Source: Paucimonas sp. (GTDB taxonomy: Bacteria; Pseudomonadota; Gammaproteobacteria; Burkholderiales; Burkholderiaceae_D). From it: 61,554 nt of DNA. Positions 9,795 through 18,903 of the stretch are shown one piece after another (the stretch's first letter is position 1; each line of letters starts with the position of its first letter). The translations under genes and the position numbers were made by a program. The notes under the pieces were generated by a model that worked only from the letters and a program-made list of their open reading frames with translations, was not told where the DNA came from and did not search any database. The stretch is from assembly GCA_028292545.1 (NCBI GenBank), contig JAQGMC010000121.1, forward strand, positions 1 through 61,554, written 5' to 3'.

Positions 9795-11249
9795 CTACCT
9801 GGCCACCCGGATCTGCTTGCTGCCTTCAAAAATCACTTCCGCATCCTTGACAGTCACCAGTGTGTGCCCGTTCAGGTCGCCGCCTGTATTCACGCGCTCG
9901 CCCGACTCGGTCACGATGTAAGGCGTGCGCCCGCCGACGATCACTTGCACATTGACCGGCAACGGAGGCCGCACGCGACCGATGCTGGCCCGAATCGGCA
10001 ACACGCTGCCGTATTGGCGGGTGAACTCCACCAGCATGTTTTCCCAGCGCACCGTTTCCTCTGCAGTCAGGTTGCCGGACAGGGTCAACTCGGGCGTTTC
10101 GGCCACGACCGCAATGCGATCCTTCAAGCCCGCCACCACAAGTTGCTGGCGCAAGCGCTCGCGCAAGGCGGCCGGCTGCAAGACGCTGGCTTCGAGCCGG
10201 CTGATGGCCGGCACGGCTGCGCGCAAAGATTCACCGGCGGCATTGACCGTCTCTGCTGTCGTGGCAGCGCCGGTCAGTTTGATACCGCCACCACCCGTGC
10301 TTTCCGCGCGCAGTAACTGGCTGACGCCGTTATTGCGGGCAGCAAGGAATTTGTTGGCCGCAGCCAGCATTTCTTCCTCATCCACGACCTTCATCTGGGG
10401 CCGCGGGTCCATGCCGGACAATTCTTCTGCCAGCGCGCTGCGCGCAGCGCCATTGGGCACGTAGCCTTCCACGACCCACTCGCCGCTTTCCAGCCGCAGC
10501 GTCAGGCGCCCGCCGCGCTTGGCGACCAATTCCGCCAGCTGCGGTGACGGCTGCCTGGGCGCCTGGATGATGGGTTGCGGCGGCGGCACGGATTCAGTCT
10601 TTTCCGGCTCGCGCGCAATCCAGGCAACGGCGCAGGCGCCCAGCACGGCAACGGCGGCCAGTGACACCAGCGACAGCACCAGCACACGCGCGCGCGGCCG
10701 GCTGAAAATGCCGCGCCAGCCAGCGGTGCTTGCCGCAGCAGCAGCCGCAGCATCGTGTTGCGCTTGTGCGCCACGTTCGTTTTCTGCAGCCTCATCGAAG
10801 GGATAGGCTTCGCTCGCGTCAGGCGGCGCATCGTCCGCTTCTTCGCCGGCGGACGGGCCTTCTTCCATGTCATCGCCGGGCTGCGCCGGGATGGCTGTGC
10901 GCGGCATGGGCGCAACTGCTTCGGCCGCGGGCCAGGCCGCGTCCACCGAATCGACTGCCACCCATATGCCGCCCAGCTCCAGCGGCAGGCCCAGCGCGAG
11001 CACGGTTTCGCCAGTCAATTCATTGCCCTGGGCATCGCAGACTTCGCCTTCCAAAGGCCGGAGCCACAGGGTTTCGCCGTCGAAGGTGAGATGGGCATGC
11101 TGGCCGGCGATGCGCGGTCCGGACAGGATGATCGCGCATTCATCTTCGCTGCCCATCAGGTATTCACCCGCGCCCAGCGGCAGGCGGCTGCCGGCCTGGG
11201 GGCCGTGCAGCACGCGCAATTCCACGCTCAGCGAAAGGTCTGCTTCCAT
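9795..11249 (-). CDS. sctD: T3SS inner-membrane ring protein SctD
   Basis: A 484-residue bitopic membrane protein of the YscD/EscD/PrgH class, which forms the outer ring of the inner-membrane base. Residues 1-100 form an FHA-like cytoplasmic domain (GPQAGSRLPLGAGEYLMGS, GPRIAGQHAHL). A Pro/Asp/Glu-rich linker follows, then one membrane segment (VLVLSLVSLAAVAVLGACAV) and periplasmic ring-building domains. The ORF could begin at an upstream TTG, but the ATG at 11249 matches family N-termini. It lies between sctV and the needle genes. Confidence 0.8.
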   Translation of the reverse strand: MEADLSLSVELRVLHGPQAGSRLPLGAGEYLMGSEDECAIILSGPRIAGQHAHLTFDGETLWLRPLEGEVCDAQGNELTGETVLALGLPLELGGIWVAVDSVDAAWPAAEAVAPMPRTAIPAQPGDDMEEGPSAGEEADDAPPDASEAYPFDEAAENERGAQAQHDAAAAAAASTAGWRGIFSRPRARVLVLSLVSLAAVAVLGACAVAWIAREPEKTESVPPPQPIIQAPRQPSPQLAELVAKRGGRLTLRLESGEWVVEGYVPNGAARSALAEELSGMDPRPQMKVVDEEEMLAAANKFLAARNNGVSQLLRAESTGGGGIKLTGAATTAETVNAAGESLRAAVPAISRLEASVLQPAALRERLRQQLVVAGLKDRIAVVAETPELTLSGNLTAEETVRWENMLVEFTRQYGSVLPIRASIGRVRPPLPVNVQVIVGGRTPYIVTESGERVNTGGDLNGHTLVTVKDAEVIFEGSKQIRVAR

Positions 11250-11318
11250 GTTACGAATTCCATCTTGCCGGGCTGCCTGCGGCAACCCTCAAACCGGCGC
11301 CACGATGGGCGGGGGCGT

Positions 11319-13421
11319 TCATAGTTCTATCCTTGCCAGCGGCTGGATGTTGACCTCCGGTGTGAGCTCCTGATAGGACAACACAGCCAGGTCGTTCAAT
11401 TCCTGCTCGATCATCTTGCGCATGTAGCGGCGGATATCCATCGAAGTCAGCAGCACCGGCTTTTGCGTAGCCAGCGCCAGGTCACCGACAGTGCGTTTGA
11501 TTTTCTCCACCAGGCGCTTGGAAGTGGCCGGGTCGAGGGCCAGGTAAGAGCCGCCTGAAGTCTGGCGGATCGCCCCACGCACGGTGTCTTCCACACTGGG
11601 CGCCAGCAGGTAGGCCGGCAGCATGTTCTGCGTGCCTGCATGCTTGTGGCTGACCGAGCGCTTCAAGGCAACGCGCACGTATTCAGTCAGCAGCACGGAA
11701 TCCTTTTCTTTCTGGCCCCATTCGATCAACGCTTCCATCACGGCGCGCAAGTTGCGGATCGAGACTTCTTCGCCCACGAGGCGCTGCAGGATTTCAGCGA
11801 TTTTGTGGATGGGCATCACGCGCTGCACTTCCTTGGCCAGTTCCGGGAACTTGGCTTCAGTTTCGGTCAGGATGGCGCGCGTCTCTTGTATGCCAATGAA
11901 TTCGGCTGCATATTTTTTCAGCACATGCGCGATGTGGTAACTCAATACCTGCATCGGATCCATGAAGGGAATGCCGCTGCGCTGCAGCGCCGGCGTCAAG
12001 TCTTCAGTGGCCCAGATGGTTTGCACGTCGGGCAAGAAGCGCTTGTCGGATTCAAAAGGCACGGACAGCGCGGTCAGGTTCTCGGGCCGCTCGCGCACCA
12101 GCAGGTAGCCGGGACGCAGGCGGCCTTGCGATACCGGGATTTCCGACACCAGGATCAGGTAGCTTTCGGGCTGCAGGTTGTCGTTGAAGCGCAGGTGGAT
12201 TCCAGGGAACATCACGCCCAGGTCGAAATAAAGCGCACGCCGCACCTTGCTCAGTTCCTCGCTCAGGACGGCATTGGAGAACACTTTCTCCAGGCTGGCA
12301 TGCACGTCCACCATCAAGGGAACAGTCGGCTGCAGGGCGTCGCTTTCCTTGGCGCGCGGGGCCTCGGCAGTGCCACCGGCGGTGATGCCGGACACGGTCT
12401 TGGACTTGCCGGTCTTGGCATCCACCACAGTCTTTTCAGCGCGCAGGAAAACATAGCCGACGATGCCGACCACAGCCGACAGCACCAGGAAGGTGCCGGT
12501 GGGCATGCCGGGAATCAGTGAGAAGCCGAGCATGACCGCGCAGCCGATCAGGAAGGCGCGCGGCTGCGACAGCAACTGGGCGCCAATGTCGCTGCCGACG
12601 TTGGAAGGGCCGCCATCGTCGTCGCTGACGCGGGTGACGATCATGCCGGCGCAAATCGAGATGAACAGCGCGGGAATCTGGGCGATCAAGCCATCGCCGA
12701 TGGTGAGGATGGAGTACACGGCGACGGCTTCGCCAGCCGTCATGCCGCGCTGCATGACGCCGATCAGCACGCCGCCCAGCAAGTTGACCGCCACGACAAT
12801 CAGGCCGGCGATGGCGTCGCCCTTCACGAACTTCATCGCGCCATCCATTGAGCCGTAAAGCTGGCTTTCTTTTTCCACCAGGCGGCGGCGGCGGCGGGCT
12901 TCGTCGATATCAATGGCATTGGCGCGCATGTCGGCGTCGATCGACATTTGCTTGCCGGGCATGGCGTCGAGCGAGAAGCGGGCGCCGACTTCAGCCACGC
13001 GCTCGGCGCCCTTGGTGATCACGACGAATTGCACAATGGTCAGGATCAGGAACACCACCAGGCCGACCACGAGGTTGCCGCCGACGACGAAATTGCCGAA
13101 GGTGTAGACGATATGGCCGGCGTCGCCATTCAACAGGATCAAGCGGGTGGTGGCAATCGACAGGCCAAGCCGGAACAGCGTGGTCACCAGCAGCACGGAC
13201 GGAAAGGATGAAAATGCCAGCGGGCTGGGCAGGTACATTGCGACCATCAGCAGGATGGCCGATACGCACATATTGACTGCAATGAGGGCATCGATCAGCC
13301 AGGTCGGCAACGGCAGGATCATCATGAAGATGATGCAGACGATCAGCGTGGCCAGCACCAGGTCATTGCGGTTGACGATCTTTTGCAAGCCCCATTGCAG
13401 GCGATTGAGGATAGCGTCCAT
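11319..13421 (-). CDS. sctV: T3SS export gate protein SctV
   Basis: A 700-residue protein, the full length of the FHIPEP family (YscV/EscV/InvA). The N-terminal half carries about eight membrane segments (VLATLIVCIIFMMILPLP, VVGLVVFLILTIVQFVVI, AGLIVVAVNLLGGVLIGVMQ). Between them is the family cytoplasmic loop (AMPGKQMSIDADMRANAID). The C-terminal half (from about residue 360) is the cytoplasmic nonameric ring domain that docks chaperone-substrate complexes. Its ATG overlaps the end of sctY. It is the best conserved T3SS marker in the window. Confidence 0.97.
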   Translation of the reverse strand: MDAILNRLQWGLQKIVNRNDLVLATLIVCIIFMMILPLPTWLIDALIAVNMCVSAILLMVAMYLPSPLAFSSFPSVLLVTTLFRLGLSIATTRLILLNGDAGHIVYTFGNFVVGGNLVVGLVVFLILTIVQFVVITKGAERVAEVGARFSLDAMPGKQMSIDADMRANAIDIDEARRRRRLVEKESQLYGSMDGAMKFVKGDAIAGLIVVAVNLLGGVLIGVMQRGMTAGEAVAVYSILTIGDGLIAQIPALFISICAGMIVTRVSDDDGGPSNVGSDIGAQLLSQPRAFLIGCAVMLGFSLIPGMPTGTFLVLSAVVGIVGYVFLRAEKTVVDAKTGKSKTVSGITAGGTAEAPRAKESDALQPTVPLMVDVHASLEKVFSNAVLSEELSKVRRALYFDLGVMFPGIHLRFNDNLQPESYLILVSEIPVSQGRLRPGYLLVRERPENLTALSVPFESDKRFLPDVQTIWATEDLTPALQRSGIPFMDPMQVLSYHIAHVLKKYAAEFIGIQETRAILTETEAKFPELAKEVQRVMPIHKIAEILQRLVGEEVSIRNLRAVMEALIEWGQKEKDSVLLTEYVRVALKRSVSHKHAGTQNMLPAYLLAPSVEDTVRGAIRQTSGGSYLALDPATSKRLVEKIKRTVGDLALATQKPVLLTSMDIRRYMRKMIEQELNDLAVLSYQELTPEVNIQPLARIEL

Positions 13422-13792
13422 CAGCTTGCCCTCCCCTTTTCCATCTCGCGCCGCATCGTCACGAACAGGCGCATGGAGCGCGCTGCTTCGGGCATGCGGC
13501 CCAACAGCGTCAGTGCCTGGCCGCGCAGCAGCCAGGTCAGCGCCGTGGGCCTTTCTTCACGCACCAGCTGGTCGAGTATGGGCAGGGCTTCAGCCGCCTC
13601 GCGCAGGCGCAACCAGGTGCAAGCCAGCGATTCGGCTGCATGCCGGTCTTGCGGATCGAGCAGGTGCAGCAGGCGAAACAGCGGCAGGGCCCGCTCCGGT
13701 TGTCCGTTTTGCAGATAGGCGTAACCGAGCATGCGCAGTAAATCCCTTTGTTCAGTCGGCAGCCGGCGGCTGGGCAGGGTGGCGCTGTTCAT
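13421..13792 (-). CDS. sctY: T3SS TPR chaperone SctY (YscY-like)
   Basis: A 123-residue protein made of helix pairs typical of tetratricopeptide repeats (LGYAYLQNGQPERALPLFRL, LACTWLRLREAAEALPIL). Length and place directly before sctV match YscY, the chaperone that binds YscX and SctV. Its start overlaps the stop of the upstream gene (ATGA) and its stop overlaps the sctV start, so translation is coupled. The family call rests mostly on context. Confidence 0.65.
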   Translation of the reverse strand: MNSATLPSRRLPTEQRDLLRMLGYAYLQNGQPERALPLFRLLHLLDPQDRHAAESLACTWLRLREAAEALPILDQLVREERPTALTWLLRGQALTLLGRMPEAARSMRLFVTMRREMEKGRAS

Positions 13793-14172
13793 CCTGCCAC
13801 CACGGCTTTGGAAAATGCTTCGAGCAAGCCGCGCAGCGTGGATTCACGCGCCACTTCGCCGCCGGCGCCGCCCGAAGGCTCAGCCAGGTCGGGCCAGGTT
13901 TCAGCCAGGCGCGCCAGGCTGGCTTGCAGTTTTTCCAGCCGGCTGGCGAATTCATGCGGCGCTGGATAACGGCAATCTGGCCGCAGCGCGAGGGCTTCGA
14001 ACTGATCGATATTGTCGACAGCCAGCAGGGTGTACAGGCGGGATGGCTCTGGCGCCTCGGCCAGCACCAGCGAGCCGGCATCGGGCAAGACGGGTTCGCT
14101 TGACCGCTTGTGCATGATGCCGGCCAGGCTATTGGAAAAACTGAGTGGCTCAGGTGTCCTTGCGGTGTACAT
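13789..14172 (-). CDS. sctX: Putative SctX (YscX-like) secreted T3SS protein
   Basis: A 127-residue protein starting at the ATG at 14172; the ORF stays open upstream but that part overlaps the promoter. YscX is 122 residues, is itself secreted, and works with YscY and SctV in early export. Here the size, the order X-Y-V and a C-terminal helix rich in Leu/Ala (TLRGLLEAFSKAVVAG) fit, but sequence similarity is weak. It is the first gene of the leftward unit behind the box at 14318-14345. Confidence 0.5.
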   Translation of the reverse strand: MYTARTPEPLSFSNSLAGIMHKRSSEPVLPDAGSLVLAEAPEPSRLYTLLAVDNIDQFEALALRPDCRYPAPHEFASRLEKLQASLARLAETWPDLAEPSGGAGGEVARESTLRGLLEAFSKAVVAG

Positions 14173-14317
14173 GGCGCTGCGTCTATCCCTTTTACTGTCA
14201 TGCCTTTGGCGACCGCACCCAGCGTGGGTACGCATCGCCGGCCACACACTGCTTCCCCGCAGCCTTGTCCGGCGCCGTTTTAACAACATGGGCACCAGCT
14301 TGTTGTGGTCGCGTTGC

Positions 14318-14345
14318 TAAGTAACGCAAGCGCAAAAATGGTTCC
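14318..14345 (-). promoter_or_regulatory. hrp-box-like ECF promoter for sctX unit
   Basis: On the minus strand: GGAACC, 15 nt, then TTACTTA. It lies about 145 nt before the sctX ATG and is back to back with the rightward box at 14372-14399. It fits the consensus GGAACC-N15-TTACNNA shared by seven sites in the window. Confidence 0.75.
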
Positions 14346-14371
14346 GCCATGGGTGAAATACCGGCCTGAAC

Positions 14372-14399
14372 GGAACCGGAATCGGAGGTTCGTTACTAA
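14372..14399 (+). promoter_or_regulatory. hrp-box-like ECF promoter for filament/translocator unit
   Basis: Plus strand: GGAACC, 15 nt, then TTACTAA. It ends 48 nt before the ATG at 14448. Together with the box at 14318-14345 it makes a compact divergent control region about 82 nt wide. Confidence 0.75.
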
Positions 14400-14447
14400 G
14401 CCGGCGAGTCTCGTTTTAACCATCATGAACAGCCAGGGGTAAGGACT

Positions 14448-15056
14448 ATGGGATTTCTCACTGCGGAAGAACTGGCGGCACGCGGTCGCACCCGCATGGA
14501 CGTCTGGCGCAAGGTCCTGTCCGAAGATCCGCTGCTCGCGCTGGCGGTCACGCTGGTGGCGCTGTCCTATGCCATAGCCGCCTTCCTTGACCTGCAGACC
14601 AAGGCGGTGCAGGACAACACCGACCAGATGTCCGCCAATACCGGCCTGACGCAAACACTGCGCGGCTACTGGACCACGGCCAGCGAACCCAAGGAAGAAG
14701 ACCAAAAGAAGGTTGCGATACCGTCTGACGTCTTCCTCGGCCCCAAGGGCATCGGGGATCCAAGCGGGCTGGTCAGCAAGATGCAGGCGGCTGGCGTGGT
14801 GATCAATGGCACGCCGTGGACCGCCGGAGTCGACTCCAGCGGCAAAACGACCTACATCGTCAAAAACACTGTCCTGCAGACCTGGCTGGACAGCATTTCG
14901 AAGCAAAACGAATTGTTGAGCAGCTCGACGCAAATGGCCCAGACCAATATCCAGGCTACCGTCAGCCGCAACAACCAGGCGCTTGAGGCCGTGACCGCCA
15001 TGATCAAGAAATTCGGCGAAATCAATGCCACCACGACAGGCAATTTCCGCAGCTAA
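14448..15056 (+). CDS. EspA/SseB/Bsp22-like T3SS filament protein
   Basis: A 202-residue protein similar in size and layout to SseB, EspA and Bordetella Bsp22, which polymerise on the needle as a filament linking it to the translocon. It has a hydrophobic N-terminal helix (LLALAVTLVALSYAIAAFLD), a central segment with VSKMQAAGVVINGTP that recalls the SseB segment around GILIDG, and a C-terminal coiled coil ending VTAMIKKFGEINATTTGNFR. It is first in the unit, ahead of a TPR chaperone and translocators, as in the Bordetella bsc locus. AAGG precedes the ATG. Confidence 0.7.
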   Translation: MGFLTAEELAARGRTRMDVWRKVLSEDPLLALAVTLVALSYAIAAFLDLQTKAVQDNTDQMSANTGLTQTLRGYWTTASEPKEEDQKKVAIPSDVFLGPKGIGDPSGLVSKMQAAGVVINGTPWTAGVDSSGKTTYIVKNTVLQTWLDSISKQNELLSSSTQMAQTNIQATVSRNNQALEAVTAMIKKFGEINATTTGNFRS

Positions 15057-15122
15057 GCAGCCGCGGGCAGCGAGCCGGCGCCACAGCCAGCCCGAAGTCC
15101 CGCAGCGCACACCGGAGCACGC

Positions 15123-15683
15123 ATGACCATGGACCAGACCGCAGCCCCCCCTATCCCACCCGGCGTCGACCTGGCCGAGCAAATCTCGCGCGTTGTCGAC
15201 CAGCTCACCAAGGGCAAGACGCTGGGCGAATTGGCGGGCTACACGCCGGAAGCGATGAACACGCTGTACACGAATGGCTATGCGCTCTACAAGCAAGGCA
15301 AATATGCCGAAGCCTGTGAAGCCTTTCGCGCCTTGGTGGTGTTCAACCATCTCGACCGGCGCGTCTTTGCAGCCTATGCGGCCAGCCTCCAGATGCTGTG
15401 TCGCTATGACGAGGCGGTCAACTATTACGCGCTTGCGGCCATGATGGACGTGAACGATCCCGCGCCAGTCTTTCACTGTGCCGAATGCCTGCTGGCCATG
15501 AACAAGAAAGAAGAGGCGCTGGCTTCGCTGGAGCACGTGCTCGACATACCGCCGCGTGGCGCAGCCGACCTTGAATTTGGCGAGCGGGCCCGGGCCTTGA
15601 TGGATTTGCTGGAACAAGCCAGGCGCAGTGCCCAGGCGCCGGCAAAGCAACGCAGCACGCTTGAAAAGGAGAACGCAAAATGA
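15123..15683 (+). CDS. Class II TPR translocator chaperone (LcrH/SicA/SscA-like)
   Basis: A 186-residue cytoplasmic protein with three TPRs: LYTNGYALYKQGKYAEACEA, then AAYAASLQMLCRYDEAVNYY, then FHCAECLLAMNKKEEALASL. This is the SycD/LcrH/SicA class, which holds the two translocators soluble before export. The N-terminus TLGELAGYTPEAMNTLYTNG matches the family entry. Its stop overlaps the start of the SctE translocator gene (ATGA), the usual chaperone-client pairing. The C-terminal 20 residues are a basic tail. Confidence 0.85.
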   Translation: MTMDQTAAPPIPPGVDLAEQISRVVDQLTKGKTLGELAGYTPEAMNTLYTNGYALYKQGKYAEACEAFRALVVFNHLDRRVFAAYAASLQMLCRYDEAVNYYALAAMMDVNDPAPVFHCAECLLAMNKKEEALASLEHVLDIPPRGAADLEFGERARALMDLLEQARRSAQAPAKQRSTLEKENAK

Positions 15684-16819
15684 CAGTAATCCAGACGCAC
15701 GCCAACCCGCTCTTCATACCCCCCGATCCCACGGCAGGCGCGACGGCAGGGGCCGGAGGGAATGCCCCCCACGCACCAACGATCGCTGGCTGGGGCAAAT
15801 TCAACAACCTGGGCCACTATCACGCGGCAGACCAAGCGCCCGATATCCCCCCGCCGGCCAGGGATGTCGAAACCACGATCATCATCGCCAACAGCGTCGC
15901 CGCGGAGCAGGATAACGCCGCTGCACAAGGCTTGAATGCCTACGGCAAGGGCGTGCTGGCCGTGAAAAAGAAGACGATGAAAGAGTCAGCTGAAGCGGCC
16001 GAAGCTGCCCGCAAGCGGACCGAGGAAAGGAACAGCCTCACGCCGGCCGAGAAAGCCTTGAAATGGCTGGAAAAGATTTTCAGCGTGGTCGCCGCTGTTG
16101 TCGCGGCTGTGATTGCAATCGCCGCTTGCGTCGGTAGCGGCGGTGCGGCCATCCCGCTGGCCGTGGTTGCCTTCATGGCAGTCGCTGGCGCCGTGCAGGC
16201 CGTGCTCGGCTTTGTGCAGGAAGCGATGACTGAATGCGGCGTCAAGAATGGCGACAAACCCTACAACCTTGATGTGCTGAGCAATGTCGTGGAAGCCATG
16301 ACGGATGTGCTCCAGAAGACGAATCCCGAATTTGCGGAAAAATGCAAGAACGACCCCTCTTACCGCGACAAATGGGTGATGGGCTGGACGATTGCACTGA
16401 ACGTTACCGTAGCGGTTGCGACCGTGGCCCTCTCCATCGGCGCGGCAGCAAGAGCGGCGGGCAAGATCGCCGAATCCGCCGCCAGCGCGACTTCGATGGC
16501 GGCAAAAGCCGTGTCCATGACGGCGCGGGTGGTTGAAGGCATTGCACAGTTCATCGCGTCGATGGCTACCGTCAGCAGCGCGGGCATCGCCTTCCACACC
16601 GCAAGGCTGGAACTCGACACAGAGAACGACCTCGCCTACCAGACCATGAAAGACCAGGTCGTGGCCTGGCTGAGCGAAGTATTCGAGACGCAGTCTCATG
16701 CGATGAGCAAGTTCGTCAGCGCTTACCTGAACAAGATGACGTCCATTTCCGCCATGATTGAAGAGACGAACCGCCAGGCCGAGGCCGCAGCAATGGCAAT
16801 CGCTGCGCCCGCAGCCTGA
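15680..16819 (+). CDS. sctE: T3SS major translocator SctE (YopB/SseC/BopB-like)
   Basis: A 379-residue pore-forming translocator. It has two hydrophobic hairpin regions: VVAAVVAAVIAIAACVGSGG with the following PLAVVAFMAVAGAVQAVLGF (about residues 135-185), and WTIALNVTVAVATVALSIGA (about 235-260). These are separated by a polar loop containing GDKPYNLDVLSNVVEAMTDV. Coiled-coil helices lie before and after. The layout is that of YopB/SseC/EspD, which insert in the host membrane. It overlaps its chaperone gene upstream and is followed 14 nt later by the second translocator. Confidence 0.8.
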   Translation: MTVIQTHANPLFIPPDPTAGATAGAGGNAPHAPTIAGWGKFNNLGHYHAADQAPDIPPPARDVETTIIIANSVAAEQDNAAAQGLNAYGKGVLAVKKKTMKESAEAAEAARKRTEERNSLTPAEKALKWLEKIFSVVAAVVAAVIAIAACVGSGGAAIPLAVVAFMAVAGAVQAVLGFVQEAMTECGVKNGDKPYNLDVLSNVVEAMTDVLQKTNPEFAEKCKNDPSYRDKWVMGWTIALNVTVAVATVALSIGAAARAAGKIAESAASATSMAAKAVSMTARVVEGIAQFIASMATVSSAGIAFHTARLELDTENDLAYQTMKDQVVAWLSEVFETQSHAMSKFVSAYLNKMTSISAMIEETNRQAEAAAMAIAAPAA

Positions 16820-16833
16820 CCAGGGAGAAAAAC

Positions 16834-17877
16834 ATGATCAAGATGAAAAAATGGACTTTCGAAAACGGTGGTGTGGGCGGCGTCGGCAGCGGCGGCACAA
16901 GCTTGCCCCTCCCCCCCGTTAACACCGAAGGTGCGGGAGCGAACGCGACGAATGCGCCTTATCACATCCATAGCATCCTGCCGGTGCGCTATGACCCGGC
17001 CAAGAACGTGCCCGGCCCGCAGGATCCGGACACGGGCGGGGTCGATACGTCAACCAGCGATGAAGATTATGAGTTCGCGGAAGTCGACATCTTTGAATTG
17101 ATGATGCTGCTGTTCCAGAACCAGGAAGAATTCAGCCACAGCCAGATCGAGGCCTTGGCCATGTACCTGGAAATGGATGCCGCCGATATCCAGAACGTCT
17201 ACAACAAGGCGCTGGAGCAAGCGCAAAGCAACTACAACTCCCGCATGGCCGAAGCAGGCGGCCAGATGGCCAGCGGCCTGGCAGGCATGGTGGGTGCCGG
17301 CGTGGGAACCGTCGCGGGAAACCTGGGCAAGAACAAACTGGCCGCTAACCGCGACCTGGCCAAGCCGTTCCACGACAAGATCGACAACCTGAGCAAGATT
17401 AAGGATGGCCTGCAAAAGACAAAGACGCGCCTGAACGCCGACATCGCCGCGGAAACGGATCCGGTGAAAAAAGCCGCCCTTAAACACGAACTTCGAGCCA
17501 CCAATACCACGATCAAGCTGGTCGACTCGGCGATCGGCATTGCGCAGTCAGGACTTGCAGTGATCGATGCCTCGACCAAGAGAATCGACAACCTGACCCG
17601 CCTGTGGGATGCGGCTGGCGACCTGATCAAGTCCGGCGGCCAGGCGGGCAATGCCGGTACCCAGTTTGTCGGCGCACAGGAAGACTACAAAGCCAAAAAG
17701 CTCGAAGCCCTGATGCGCATGATCGACGGCATGAAAGACTTGCGCAACCGCTCTGCCGAAGCGTTGCGCGGCGCTGTCAACAAGGCCGAAGACGACATGA
17801 GCAAAGCCTCCAGCGAAGTGAAAAACACGATGCAGGAGATCAACAGCACCACCAGCACCATCTACCACAACATTTGA
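16834..17877 (+). CDS. sctB: T3SS minor translocator SctB (YopD/SseD/BopD-like)
   Basis: A 347-residue protein with a Gly/Pro-rich N-terminus, an acidic stretch (SDEDYEFAEVDIFELMMLLF), one short hydrophobic Gly-rich segment (MASGLAGMVGAGVGTVAGNL, about residue 148-170) and a long coiled-coil C-terminus. This is the pattern of the one-pass translocator class. It comes directly after SctE and before a second TPR chaperone. CAGGGAG lies before the ATG. Sequence identity to named proteins is low; the call rests on architecture and order. Confidence 0.7.
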   Translation: MIKMKKWTFENGGVGGVGSGGTSLPLPPVNTEGAGANATNAPYHIHSILPVRYDPAKNVPGPQDPDTGGVDTSTSDEDYEFAEVDIFELMMLLFQNQEEFSHSQIEALAMYLEMDAADIQNVYNKALEQAQSNYNSRMAEAGGQMASGLAGMVGAGVGTVAGNLGKNKLAANRDLAKPFHDKIDNLSKIKDGLQKTKTRLNADIAAETDPVKKAALKHELRATNTTIKLVDSAIGIAQSGLAVIDASTKRIDNLTRLWDAAGDLIKSGGQAGNAGTQFVGAQEDYKAKKLEALMRMIDGMKDLRNRSAEALRGAVNKAEDDMSKASSEVKNTMQEINSTTSTIYHNI

Positions 17878-17902
17878 GCGACGCATCAAGGGAGTCAACA
17901 AA

Positions 17903-18373
17903 ATGTCCGCCTGGGCCTTGCCGCAATTAAGCACTGACGAACTGCAGGCAATACGCCGCCTGCTCGATGCGCGCGATGCTTCGCGCCACCTGACCGCTGA
18001 AAAATGCAACGGCTTCTATACCGTTGGCATGCAACTGTACCGGCAGGGAAACTATGAACGGGCCAGCCATTTCTTCAAGTTCCTGCGCCATCACCGGCCG
18101 ATGGAATACCGCTACCTGCTGGCGCATGCGCTGTCGCTGAAGATGCAGCACCAGTACGACGCCGCGCTGAAAGCCTTGAGCGCGGCCAGTCTGCTGGAGC
18201 GCGACAACCCGGAGCCGCTGCTGCATGCCGCCGAATGCCTGTTCGCCTGCAGCCGTACGGAACCTGCGATCGCGCTGATGAAGGAAGTGGAAAAACTCGC
18301 GAAAGGCCAGGAGAAATACCGCGGCTTGATTGATCGTGCCGAAGGCTGGCTGGCGTTGGCGGCGCAGGCATGA
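17903..18373 (+). CDS. Second class II TPR translocator chaperone (SscB/BcrH2-like)
   Basis: A 156-residue TPR chaperone, paralogous to the protein at 15123. Aligned repeats are FYTVGMQLYRQGNYERASHF, then LLAHALSLKMQHQYDAALKA, then LHAAECLFACSRTEPAIALM. A chaperone before and after the translocator pair is the same order as BcrH1/BcrH2 in Bordetella. Its stop overlaps the next start (ATGA). Confidence 0.8.
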   Translation: MSAWALPQLSTDELQAIRRLLDARDASRHLTAEKCNGFYTVGMQLYRQGNYERASHFFKFLRHHRPMEYRYLLAHALSLKMQHQYDAALKALSAASLLERDNPEPLLHAAECLFACSRTEPAIALMKEVEKLAKGQEKYRGLIDRAEGWLALAAQA

Positions 18374-18903
18374 TCCTGGCTGGCTCAAGCCGGGCCATCG
18401 CCGCCGTGCTGGCGCCGGACGAAATCCGCCTGCTGGCAGAGGTTGGCATGATGGCTGCCAACCTGGGCCAGGCTGGCGATGCAAAAGCTATTTTTGAAGG
18501 CTTACGCGTATTTCGTCCTGCCGAATCTTTTGTTTATATCGGCCTGGCGCTGGCCCGCATGGGCACGGGCGCACATATGGAAGCAGCGCGCCTGTTGCAG
18601 GAAGAAGGCTTGCGGGCCCGGCCGGGCGACGAGGAAATCCTGGCAATCATGGCCCTCGCCCTGTCGCTGGCTGGACGGCATGCGGAGGCCGGCAGGATCG
18701 CCACCAGCCTGCTGGAACAGCCCGGCCCCGCCTCGCCCGCACGGCGCATGGCCGAGGCAATGGCGAGCAAAAAGAGCGCTTTACCGGTGGGCAGCATGGC
18801 AACGCGCACGGCAGGCGCGCAGCAGCAGACCGGCCAAGTTTCAGTCGAGGGAAGGGGAGCAAGTCATGGAAGTCGCAGCAGCAGTGGAGTCGCTCAGCAG
18901 TAA
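18370..18903 (+). CDS. T3SS TPR protein before sctI (Bcr4/HrpB1/YscG-like position)
   Basis: A 177-residue protein. The first 120 residues are TPR-like helices (EVGMMAANLGQAGDAKAIFE, LALARMGTGAHMEAARLLQE, IMALALSLAGRHAEAGRIAT). The last 45 are a Ser/Gln/Gly-rich tail. By position it corresponds to Bcr4, the chaperone of the rod protein in Bordetella, or to HrpB1/YscG-type proteins. The exact family is unsure. The 3' end overlaps sctI by 38 nt, so part of the tail may only reflect that overlap. Confidence 0.55.
   Translation: MILAGSSRAIAAVLAPDEIRLLAEVGMMAANLGQAGDAKAIFEGLRVFRPAESFVYIGLALARMGTGAHMEAARLLQEEGLRARPGDEEILAIMALALSLAGRHAEAGRIATSLLEQPGPASPARRMAEAMASKKSALPVGSMATRTAGAQQQTGQVSVEGRGASHGSRSSSGVAQQ

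Noticed and set aside
14280..15650. 456-residue minus-strand frame over the filament and chaperone genes
   Set aside because: Antisense to two well-supported T3SS genes and runs across both promoter boxes.
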